A DNA stretch of 64,000 bases from JBKBIP01 sp046297495 (GTDB lineage: Bacteria > Planctomycetota > Planctomycetia > Gemmatales > Gemmataceae). This document shows, one piece after another, positions 43,907 through 50,813 of the stretch (within the stretch, counting starts at the first letter, position 1; each line of letters opens with the position of its first letter). A program made the position numbers and the translations under genes. Below the pieces are notes generated by a model. That model searched no databases, had not been told where the DNA came from, and was given only the letters and a program-made list of their open reading frames with translations. Location of the stretch: NCBI GenBank assembly GCA_046297495.1, contig JBKBIP010000003.1, positions 185,478 through 249,477 of the forward strand. The letters run 5' to 3'.

Positions 43907-45247
43907 TCACGGCTTGGTAATCGCGCCATCGCGGCGGCGCAGGTTGCCCCAGCGATAATCGAAGGGGGGATCGTCCTGGATGGGGAACTTGGCGGCCAAT
44001 TTCTCATCCAGGTCGATGCCAAAACCTGGCTGGTCGTTGGCCCAATAGTAGCCGTTCTTCAATTCGGGACATCCAGGGAAGACATCGTGCTCCGCCTGGG
44101 TGAAGTCGCGGGCTTCCTGAATGCCGAAGTTGGGAGTGGCCAGGTCGAGGTGGACGTTGGCGGCATGACCTACCGGCGACACATCCCCCGGCCCGTGCCA
44201 AGCCGTCCGCACCGCGAAGAAGTCGCACAACGCCGCCACCTTGCGCGCCGGCGTCAACCCGCCGATCTGCGAGATGTGAATGCGGATGAAATCAATCAAG
44301 CGATCACTGACCAACGATAGCCATTCATTGGGGTTGTTGAACAATTCCCCCATGGCGATGGGAGTACTGGTCTGTGCCCGCAGATGCTTGAAATAGCCCA
44401 CATCCTCGGGGCTGAAGGGGTCTTCGAGGAAAAATAGATGGTACGGCTCCAGGTTCTTGGCCAATTGCATGGCCAGGATGGGAGGCACGCGCTCATGGAC
44501 ATCGTGCAGCAATTCCACCTCGTCCCCCAACTGCTTGCGTAGATACTCGAACAACTTGGGCACTGTGTTGACATAAGGGCGTGGCTCCCACACTTGGGGC
44601 CGATTGTTGGCGGGTAGCTTGGGATCGTCCTGGACCGCTCCGGAACCGTAGGTGCTTAGTCCCGCAATGGCCAGCTGCACGCGGATGTGCCGATAGCCTT
44701 GTTCCTGAAAACGGCGCACGGCGTCTTCCACTTCCTTGAAGTTCGTGCCACTGGCGTGGCGGTAGGTATCGACAGCCCGCCGACACTTGCCCCCCAAGAG
44801 TTGATACACCGGCAGCCCGGCCCGTTTGCCGAGAATGTCCCACAAGGCCATATCGACGCCGCTCAGGGCGTTCCCCAGCACCGGCCCATTGCGCCAATAC
44901 GAGCTGACAAAGCAGGACTGCCAAATATCCTCGATCTGAAGCGGGTCCTTGCCGAGCAGGAAGGGGCGCAGGTACTCGTTGACCGCCGTCTCGACGGTGC
45001 GCGGCCGTTGCGTGAAGGTGGCGCAGCCCAAGCCGTACAGCCCCGGCTCATTGGTCAGCACCTTGACGACCACTAAGCGGATGTTGGCGGGAGCGGTGAG
45101 GATGGTTCGCACCTCGGTGATTTTCAACGGGGACAAGTTCTTGGCGGCGGCGGGCGGATCGGAATGCAGGCGGCCCGCCGCGAATAGCGGCAACCCCAAC
45201 AAACTCGCCCCCGCCGTCGTTTTCTTGAGCCAATCGCGTCGGTCCAT
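43907..45247 (-). CDS. Tat-exported mandelate racemase/enolase-superfamily protein, ManD-like
   Basis: This 446-residue protein begins MDRRDWLKKTTAGASLLG, a twin-arginine signal. The enolase-superfamily capping domain and barrel follow: LSGVDMALWDILGKRAGLPV, an acidic ligand in LLHDVHERVPP, then FLEDPFSPEDVG and the following IAMGELFNNPNEW. The order resembles D-mannonate dehydratase (ManD/RspA) family members. Export of an enolase-superfamily enzyme is typical of planctomycetes and unusual elsewhere. The actual acid sugar substrate is not readable. It converges with the esterase gene. Confidence 0.85.
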   Translation of the reverse strand: MDRRDWLKKTTAGASLLGLPLFAAGRLHSDPPAAAKNLSPLKITEVRTILTAPANIRLVVVKVLTNEPGLYGLGCATFTQRPRTVETAVNEYLRPFLLGKDPLQIEDIWQSCFVSSYWRNGPVLGNALSGVDMALWDILGKRAGLPVYQLLGGKCRRAVDTYRHASGTNFKEVEDAVRRFQEQGYRHIRVQLAIAGLSTYGSGAVQDDPKLPANNRPQVWEPRPYVNTVPKLFEYLRKQLGDEVELLHDVHERVPPILAMQLAKNLEPYHLFFLEDPFSPEDVGYFKHLRAQTSTPIAMGELFNNPNEWLSLVSDRLIDFIRIHISQIGGLTPARKVAALCDFFAVRTAWHGPGDVSPVGHAANVHLDLATPNFGIQEARDFTQAEHDVFPGCPELKNGYYWANDQPGFGIDLDEKLAAKFPIQDDPPFDYRWGNLRRRDGAITKP

Positions 45248-45274
45248 GATGGTTCTCCTGGTTCAGAGGTTAGA

Positions 45275-45309
45275 GTTTAGCGGGCAAACCGACGGCTCGC
45301 CCGCTAAAC
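45275..45309. repeat. GTTTAGCGGGC perfect inverted repeat, copy 1
   Basis: GTTTAGCGGGC (45275-45285) is followed after 13 bases by its exact inverse (45299-45309). The minus strand shares GTTTAGCG(G/A)GCGAGCCG with the element at 56795-56824. It stands between cobQ and the ManD-like gene on the same strand and may end the cob operon. Confidence 0.65.
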
Positions 45310-45329
45310 GTCGATTATTTCTCTCCGAT

Positions 45330-46850
45330 TTACGACAATCCCAAGGCAGCTTTGATCGGCCGCAAGTCGCAGTGCGCTTCGAGCCAGTCGGGCAAGTGGG
45401 CATAGCGTCTGGCCCAGAAATCGCGCTGCGACAGCCACTCTTCTTCTCCGAGCGGTGGCAAGCCGCGCCGGCGGCGTAGCTCGGCGATCAGCGCCCGGCA
45501 AAAACGAGCGTCGTCAAATAGGCCGTGCAAATAGGTGCCGCGAATCCGGCCATTCGGACTGAGGACGCCGTCTTCGATCACTTCGCCCCCTGGCTGCCGG
45601 CGCAGACGCAACCAGGGCCGAACGCCGGCACGGCGCCGGCTGACACCTTGGTGAATCTCGTAGCCCACGACACGACATCCGGACATGCTCGTATCGGCGG
45701 GCAGCACCTCCCCTTCGACCCGGTGCAAGGTCTTGCCCGGCTCGAAGCGCGTGTCGATGTCCAGCAATCCCAGCCCCGGCAACTCCGGCAAGGTCGATTC
45801 CACGCCGAGCGGATCGGCGATGGCATGACCCAAAAGTTGATAACCACCGCACAGCCCCAGGATCAAGGGGCCGCCATGCTCGTCGGCCAAGTTGATCAAA
45901 ACCTGATCTAGCCCCGTGGCGCGCAGCCAGTAGCGTGCTGACAGCGTGGTGCGCGTTCCCGGCAAGATAATCAGATCGGGCCGCAGCATCTGCTCCGGCG
46001 CTTGCACGTAGCGCACCGCCACGCCGGGCGCGCGAGCCAAGGCGGCGAAATCAGTGAAATTGCTTAGTCCCGGCAAGCGGACGATGACGATGTCCAGCGC
46101 GCCGCTGCCCCTGTCCGCCGCCACCCCCAACGAATCCTCCTCATCGAGCCGCACGCCGACATCGTAAGGCAATACACCCAAGACCGGCTTTGCGGTTCGG
46201 TCGTGGAGATAGCGCAAGCCGGCATCCAGCAGCGTGACATCGCCGCGAAACTTATTGATGAGGAAACCCACGATGCGTTGCCGTTCGCGTGGCTCCAGCA
46301 GCTCCCAGGTGCCGACGAGCTGAGCAAAGACGCCGCCGCGCTCGATGTCGGCCACCAGCACGACGGCGGCATCGGCGTACTCGGCCATGCGCATGTTGAC
46401 CAGATCCTGCTCCTTCAAATTGATCTCCGCCGGACTACCGGCCCCTTCCAAAACGATGACGTCGAAGAGTCGCGCCAGCCGGTCGTAGGATTCCGTGACG
46501 GCGCGCCACGCTTGCGGCTTGTAGGCGTAATATTCATGAATGGACATGATGCCAATGCCATGTCCTTGCACGATGACTTGACAGCCGTGCTCCAGCGGCT
46601 TGAGCAGGATCGGATTCATATCGGCAGTCGGTTCCAACCCCAGCGCCTCGGCCTGGGTCGCCTGTCCGCGGGCGATCTCCTCGCCATGCAGGGTGACATA
46701 GCTATTGAGGGACATGTTTTGCGCCTTGAAAGGGGCCACGCGCGGTCCCTGTTCCCGCACCCACCGGCCCAAGGCGGCGCTGAGCACACTCTTGCCGACG
46801 TGAGAGGCCGTCCCTTGAATCATCAACGCGCGGGGCATCGCTTCAGTCAT
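45330..46850 (-). CDS. cobQ: Cobyric acid synthase
   Basis: This enzyme of 506 residues amidates four side chains of adenosylcobyrinic acid a,c-diamide using glutamine and ATP. The N-terminal ATP-binding domain begins MIQGTASHVGKSVLSAALGR, and APFKAQNMSLNS is a family hallmark. The C-terminal class I amidotransferase domain has its Cys in ILGLCGGYQLLG and the His-Glu region near TYLHGLFDD. The gene overlaps cobD by 4 bp, so the two are translated together. Other cobalamin genes must be elsewhere. Confidence 0.95.
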   Translation of the reverse strand: MTEAMPRALMIQGTASHVGKSVLSAALGRWVREQGPRVAPFKAQNMSLNSYVTLHGEEIARGQATQAEALGLEPTADMNPILLKPLEHGCQVIVQGHGIGIMSIHEYYAYKPQAWRAVTESYDRLARLFDVIVLEGAGSPAEINLKEQDLVNMRMAEYADAAVVLVADIERGGVFAQLVGTWELLEPRERQRIVGFLINKFRGDVTLLDAGLRYLHDRTAKPVLGVLPYDVGVRLDEEDSLGVAADRGSGALDIVIVRLPGLSNFTDFAALARAPGVAVRYVQAPEQMLRPDLIILPGTRTTLSARYWLRATGLDQVLINLADEHGGPLILGLCGGYQLLGHAIADPLGVESTLPELPGLGLLDIDTRFEPGKTLHRVEGEVLPADTSMSGCRVVGYEIHQGVSRRRAGVRPWLRLRRQPGGEVIEDGVLSPNGRIRGTYLHGLFDDARFCRALIAELRRRRGLPPLGEEEWLSQRDFWARRYAHLPDWLEAHCDLRPIKAALGLS

Positions 46851-47995
46851 CCCTCCTGAAACACCTGCCGTAAGGCGTCGAGCAGTCGGTCGTTCTCCGC
46901 CGGCAAGCGCATCGCCAAGCGAACGTAGGCATCATCCAAACCGATGAAGTTCGAGGCATCCCGAATGGCGATGCCGCGCGCCGCCAAGGCGCGGGTCAGC
47001 TTCGCGGCGGACATGGCCCGCAGATGTACCAACATGAAAATCGTCGCGGTGGCCAGCGGCTCCAGCCACTCCCGCATTTCGCACAGCTGCCGCACCAACG
47101 CGGTCGGAGCGGAGGAGTGAAACCAGGCCGCCGTTCGCCGGGCGTAGTCCTCATCCGCCAACGCCGCCAGTCCCGCTACCTGGGCCAAGCTGTTGACCGA
47201 CCACGGCACGAGCTGTTCGCGCAACCGCCGCGCTAAATCGGGGGGGGCGATGGCATAGCCGAGTCGCAGCCCCGGCAGAGCGTAGTATTTGGTCAGGCTG
47301 CGGATACGGATGCAGTTGCGATGAAGTTTCTTTCCATCCTGTATCTTCGGAACTTCATCGGTTCGCGTATGCTCTCGATATGCAACGCGAACCGATGAAT
47401 CCATCATGCCCCGTCCGCGCGGTGTCGCTCCGATTTCAGCGAACAGCTGAAACGATTCATCGATCACAAAAATCGTCTCTGGAAAATCATCGATCCATTG
47501 CTCGAGCACGTCCGGCGGCCACACGTACCCCGTCGGATTGTTCGGATTGCCTAGCCAAACCACATCCGTTCCTTGCGGGTCGAACGGTTGCGGGATCAAT
47601 GAGTCAATCGTTGGCAGCCAATGATCCACTTCCGCCCCGGCGCGCCGCGCGGCCCGCAGATATTCGGTGTAGGTGGGTTCGACAATCGCCACGCGCCGCG
47701 CGGCCACGGCACGTGGCAGGGCGTGAATCAATTCGCTGGAGCCGTTGCCGACCACGATCTGACACGGATCGACGCCGTGCCACTCGGCGAGGTGGTGCGT
47801 CAATTCCCGGCAGGTGGGGTCGGGGTAGCGGCCCACGGCGGGCAGTGCGGCGCGGAGGGCCGTCAACACCGAGGCGGGGGGGCCGAGGGGGTTGAGATTG
47901 ACGCTAAAATCGAGCGCCGGCGCAAAAGAAGCGCCCCCGTGGCGAAACAGGGGCGCGGCATCAGACCAGGAAGCAACGATTTTCCGCATGGTCAT
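46847..47995 (-). CDS. cobD: Threonine-phosphate decarboxylase carrying an in-frame palindromic insertion
   Basis: This PLP enzyme of 382 residues makes (R)-1-aminopropan-2-yl phosphate for the nucleotide loop of cobalamin. It has GNGSSELIHALPRAVA for cofactor phosphate contact, DVVWLGNPNNPTGYVWPP, and the PLP Lys in RSLTKYYALPGLRLGY. Between the family's usual RGMMDS and IRSLTK it carries about 28 extra residues (VRVAYREHTRTDEVPKIQDG and KKLHRNC), encoded by a palindromic repeat of the dispersed GGATTCATCGGTTCGCG family. The reading frame is kept, so the protein may still be active with a surface loop. It overlaps both neighbours by 4 bp. Confidence 0.9.
   Translation of the reverse strand: MTMRKIVASWSDAAPLFRHGGASFAPALDFSVNLNPLGPPASVLTALRAALPAVGRYPDPTCRELTHHLAEWHGVDPCQIVVGNGSSELIHALPRAVAARRVAIVEPTYTEYLRAARRAGAEVDHWLPTIDSLIPQPFDPQGTDVVWLGNPNNPTGYVWPPDVLEQWIDDFPETIFVIDESFQLFAEIGATPRGRGMMDSSVRVAYREHTRTDEVPKIQDGKKLHRNCIRIRSLTKYYALPGLRLGYAIAPPDLARRLREQLVPWSVNSLAQVAGLAALADEDYARRTAAWFHSSAPTALVRQLCEMREWLEPLATATIFMLVHLRAMSAAKLTRALAARGIAIRDASNFIGLDDAYVRLAMRLPAENDRLLDALRQVFQEG
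47320..47399. repeat. GGATTCATCGGTTCGCG-family element inside cobD
   Basis: TTCATCGGTTCGCGT (47354-47368) pairs perfectly with ACGCGAACCGATGAA (47385-47399). A further arm CGATGAAGTT (47320-47329) pairs with AACTTCATCG (47351-47360). The whole element is about 80 bp, is translated in cobD without a stop, and shares its arms with the element at 41338-41379. Confidence 0.75.
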
Positions 47996-48459
47996 GCTCG
48001 ACCGCCTGGCGTTTTCACCGTGCGGCGATCCCGTGGCAGCCGTTTCTCCATCCGCTTGTTGTTCGATGAGGCGCCGAGCAGCCGCATGGCCTTCTCCATG
48101 TTGGAGACCTTGAAGATGCCCAACACCCGGCCATTCTTGCCGCCGGAGCTACAGTAACAATAATCGATGTTGATGTGCTCGGCGGCCAGCAGCTCACAGA
48201 CATTGGCCAAGGCGCCGGGCTGGTGGCGCAGCTCTACCAACAAGACTTCGGTCTCCACATGCCGCAGGTTCATGGCGTTGACCACGTCCAGCGTCTTGGC
48301 GACATCCTCGGTGACGATGCGGAGCGCGCTATGCTCATGGCTGTCCATCACGGTCAAAGCCACGACGTTGATTTTTTCCTTGGCCAAGGCAGACAGAAAG
48401 AGGGCCAAGCGTCCCGGTTTATTTTCCAGAAAGACAGACACTTGCTTGGCGGTTTCCAT
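47992..48459 (-). CDS. Tandem ACT-domain protein
   Basis: This 155-residue protein has two ACT domains: KQVSVFLENKPGRLALFLSA at the N-terminus and VLLVELRHQPGALANVCELL from about residue 72. Such small proteins bind amino acids and act as regulators. It has no catalytic domain. It starts the ACT-cobD-cobQ unit and overlaps cobD by 4 bp. Since CobD uses threonine phosphate, an amino-acid-sensing link to cobalamin synthesis is conceivable, but this is inference from gene order. Confidence 0.8.
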   Translation of the reverse strand: METAKQVSVFLENKPGRLALFLSALAKEKINVVALTVMDSHEHSALRIVTEDVAKTLDVVNAMNLRHVETEVLLVELRHQPGALANVCELLAAEHINIDYCYCSSGGKNGRVLGIFKVSNMEKAMRLLGASSNNKRMEKRLPRDRRTVKTPGGRA

Positions 48460-48540
48460 GACTCCAGCCTCCCGGTGTGATAAACTTGGTTTGTCGGATG
48501 GGTACCCAATCGCCTATCGAGATGATTCACGGACCTACAT

Positions 48541-48604
48541 GGAAACGATCCGCAAAGTCTTCCCTCGTCCCAATTGGGGGAGAAAGGCTTTTCGGATAGT
48601 TTCC
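48541..48604. repeat. GAAACGATCCG-type palindromic repeat, copy 2
   Basis: GGAAACGATCCGCAAA (48541-48556) and TTTTCGGATAGTTTCC (48589-48604) form an imperfect inverted repeat with a CCCAATTGGG palindrome between. It lies in the leader of the ACT-cobD-cobQ operon. Confidence 0.7.
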
Positions 48605-49099
48605 TAGTGTGAAATCAATGTGACCATTGTAGAATGAAGCCACGTGCGGTCCAGTAAAATTTGTCCCACGGCGGCGCGGGGAGTGCGGCTGATACGTGGG
48701 TGGAAAATGGTTCTCGTTCCTGGGCCGCCGTCTCCGTGCGCGAAACGCTGAATGCGGGCGCGGGGTGGGGCGCGTTTCATTCCACACCTTGGCGAGACAG
48801 GCCCCAAGAAGGGGGGGGGTGGGGTGGAATGGAACAATGAAAGGGAGGATATTTCCCCCACTTTTTATAGTATACATAAGATCACTTAAGCAATCAAGAG
48901 GAAAACGTGAGTGGAAGTGGATTTTTTCCTCGTTCTAGGGCCGCAGGCTGCCACGCAAGCAGGTGACCCAGCGCGGCGCGGGTTCACGCCGCCGTTTTCG
49001 GCGGGGGCATCGTGGCGACATATTGAAGAATGGTTCCGGCCCAGCTACAATTTGCAGGGAACACCCGCGCATCCATCATGATGGGGAGAGATAACCTTT
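48605..49099. other. Long intergenic region between divergent operons
   Basis: With the flanking repeats this is part of a 772-base space between the ACT gene and hpf. It contains a run of nine G at 48811-48819 followed by more G-rich sequence, a minus-strand promoter at 48869-48897, and a CCCACG/CGTGGG pairing near 48665-48700. No B12-riboswitch motif is recognisable on the minus strand in front of the cob genes. Short open frames here look like shadows. Confidence 0.45.
48869..48897 (-). promoter_or_regulatory. Sigma-70-type promoter facing the ACT-cobD-cobQ operon
   Basis: On the minus strand TTGATT (48897-48892) and TATACT (48874-48869) are spaced by exactly 17 bases. The first gene downstream starts about 400 bases later, so the transcript would have a long leader that includes the palindromic repeat at 48541-48604, or a separate small RNA may arise here. 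Confidence 0.45.
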
Positions 49100-49100
49100 G

Positions 49101-49197
49101 GAAACGATCCGACCTGGCGAGCGGGGAGCGTAAGGCTCCCGGTTAGGGCGAGCCACGAGGGGCTTCACGCCCGCCGCTCGCCGGGTCGAATCGTTTC
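49101..49197. repeat. GAAACGATCCGACC palindromic repeat, copy 3, with internal hairpin
   Basis: The outer arms (49101-49123 and 49175-49197) match over 23 bases with two mismatches: GAAACGAT at the tips, then a GGCGAGCG block. Inside lies a GGGAGC/GGCTCCC-type hairpin. The element ends 34 bases before the hpf start, so it would be in the hpf leader or act as a terminator upstream. Confidence 0.75.
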
Positions 49198-49231
49198 TTA
49201 GCACCACGAGACGGGAGAAGGAGATCGGCCT

Positions 49232-49594
49232 GTGCAAATCAAAATTTCTGGTCGTCATGGGCAATTGAATGAGGCGACGCAGCAATTCATCAACGACAAG
49301 ATGGAAAAATTACTCCACATCTTCAATCGCCTGACGATGATCGAAGTGACGGTGGATTTGAAGGACGAGTTGAATAAGACGGTGGAAGTCCTGGTGTCGG
49401 CGGAACACAAGCATGACTTCGTTGCGCGGGAAACCAACAGCGACGTACTGGCGGCTGTCGATTTAGTGCTCGATAAGTTGGAAGCCCAACTGCGCCGCTA
49501 CAAGGAAAAGATTCAAGATCGTCGCCGCACGCCCTCGACCGGCGAAGTGGCAGGCGCCCCTGCCGCCGAGGAAACAAGCGAATCAAGCGAATAA
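49232..49594 (+). CDS. hpf: Ribosome hibernation promoting factor, HPF/RaiA family (short form)
   Basis: This 120-residue protein binds the decoding region of idle ribosomes. MQIKISGRHGQLNEATQQFI and VDLVLDKLEAQLRRYKEKI are the typical start and last helix of the S30AE domain. The C-terminal 20 residues are an acidic tail rather than the long dimerisation domain. The start is GTG at 49232 with GGAGAAGGAG upstream. It is first in a row with ptsN, ptsH and ptsI, an arrangement comparable to the hpf-ptsN-ptsH (npr) order near rpoN in proteobacteria, although no rpoN is here. Confidence 0.92.
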   Translation: MQIKISGRHGQLNEATQQFINDKMEKLLHIFNRLTMIEVTVDLKDELNKTVEVLVSAEHKHDFVARETNSDVLAAVDLVLDKLEAQLRRYKEKIQDRRRTPSTGEVAGAPAAEETSESSE

Positions 49595-49684
49595 TGGTGG
49601 TTCGGCGGCTGGCGCACGCGCGCGGGGATGATGGGAGAGTCCACCCTCTTAGGGAGTGCGCCAGCGGTCGGAAGGAGGCTTGGC

Positions 49685-50149
49685 ATGCGCATGTCTGATT
49701 TCGTGGTTCGTGATGCGATTCTTCCCGACCTGTCGGCCACGACCAAAGAAGGGGTCATTCGGGAAATGGTCGAAAGCCTGCGCGACGCCGGCTACTTCAA
49801 GGGCGGTGAGTTGGAGGACATCGTCAAAGCCATTCTCAAACGCGAGACACTGGGTTCCACCGGGATCGGGCGCGGCGTGGCCATTCCGCACACCAAGCAT
49901 GGGTGCGTGGACCGGCTCGTCGGCACGGTTGGCATCTCGCGCCAGGGGGTTGCCTTCAACAGCGTGGACGGTGAGCCGGTCTATGTCTTGGTGTTGTTGA
50001 TCTCGCCGCAAGATCGCCCCGGCGACCATCTGCGCGCCTTGGAAAACGTGGCCCGCAGCATGCGCGACGATGGCTTCGTCCGTTCGCTGCGCGCGGCGAC
50101 GGCGCGCGACGCCATCTGGGATTTGCTGGGAGACGCGCCGTTGCCATGA
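49685..50149 (+). CDS. ptsN: PTS EIIA-type phosphoryl carrier, PtsN-like
   Basis: This protein of about 154 residues has the fructose/mannitol-type EIIA fold. The phosphoryl-accepting His is in GRGVAIPHTKHG, and the preceding KRETLGSTGIGRG is a family hallmark. The ATG at 49685 has GGAAGGAGG about 6 bases upstream. No EIIB or EIIC gene is in the window, so it is more likely a regulatory EIIA (nitrogen-PTS type) than part of a sugar permease. It lies between hpf and ptsH. Confidence 0.88.
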   Translation: MRMSDFVVRDAILPDLSATTKEGVIREMVESLRDAGYFKGGELEDIVKAILKRETLGSTGIGRGVAIPHTKHGCVDRLVGTVGISRQGVAFNSVDGEPVYVLVLLISPQDRPGDHLRALENVARSMRDDGFVRSLRAATARDAIWDLLGDAPLP

Positions 50150-50383
50150 CCAGAGCATCGGAAGAACCAGCGACACCGGGGCAGCGTGTTCGCTGCCGGC
50201 GAATGTTGTCAATGGGTGAGTGGCGCACGCTATCCGTATAAGTGTTTCCATCACGGGAAGGAATCGGTGAGACTCATGAACAGTCATCCTCTCCCTGCCG
50301 AAACGTCCAAGCGATGTTCAGACTCGGAATCGTTGGCATTGGACCCTTCTCGTTCTCCCTTGGCACAGGGGAGCAACTTGGCC

Positions 50384-50698
50384 ATGAATGCCGAAACTCT
50401 GCAGCGCAAGGTGGTCATTTCCAATCCTTTGGGATTCCATTTGCGGCCGATCTCCGCCTTCGCCCGCACGGCCAGCCAGTTCGACTGCGCGGTGACCGTG
50501 GCCCGCGACCAGCAGCGCGTCAACGGCAAAAGCCCCTTGGAATTAATGCTGCTTGGCGCCGAACAGGGAACGGAGCTGCTGCTAGAAATCACGGGAAACG
50601 ATGCCCACGCGGCGTTGGACGCTTTGATCCAGGTGTTGAATACGTCTTGGGACCATGACGAAGGAATAGGACCAGCCGCCGTTTCGCCTGAAAGATAG
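50384..50698 (+). CDS. ptsH: HPr-family phosphocarrier protein
   Basis: This protein of about 104 residues has the HPr fold. The His that takes phosphate from enzyme I is in NPLGFHLRPISAFA. A Ser is present in NGKSPLELMLLGA at the position of regulatory Ser46 of Gram-positive HPr. The ATG at 50384 gives a near-normal length. An ATG at 50276 in the same frame would add 36 non-family residues. No HPr kinase gene is visible. It sits between ptsN and ptsI. Confidence 0.9.
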   Translation: MNAETLQRKVVISNPLGFHLRPISAFARTASQFDCAVTVARDQQRVNGKSPLELMLLGAEQGTELLLEITGNDAHAALDALIQVLNTSWDHDEGIGPAAVSPER

Positions 50699-50813
50699 CT
50701 CACGCCAGGAGTCAGGTTGATCGGGCGAGCGGTGGAGGTGAACACGCCCCGCCTTGGACCCCGGCCCTTGACTTGCGGGACATGCCTGGAGCCATGAACC
50801 AGCTGCGAATTCT

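Noticed and set aside
48460..48700. Cobalamin riboswitch in front of the ACT-cobD-cobQ operon
   Set aside because: I looked for a B12-box-like conserved core on the minus strand and could not find one. A covariance search would be needed to exclude a divergent form.
48811..48824. G-quadruplex regulatory element
   Set aside because: There is a single long G run with a few shorter ones nearby. The sequence alone cannot support a function, so it is only noted as a tract.
48527..48877. 116-codon minus-strand frame in the cob/hpf intergenic region
   Set aside because: It runs through a palindromic repeat and the C tract, has no ribosome site and no recognisable protein character. Its start lies upstream of the predicted transcription start.
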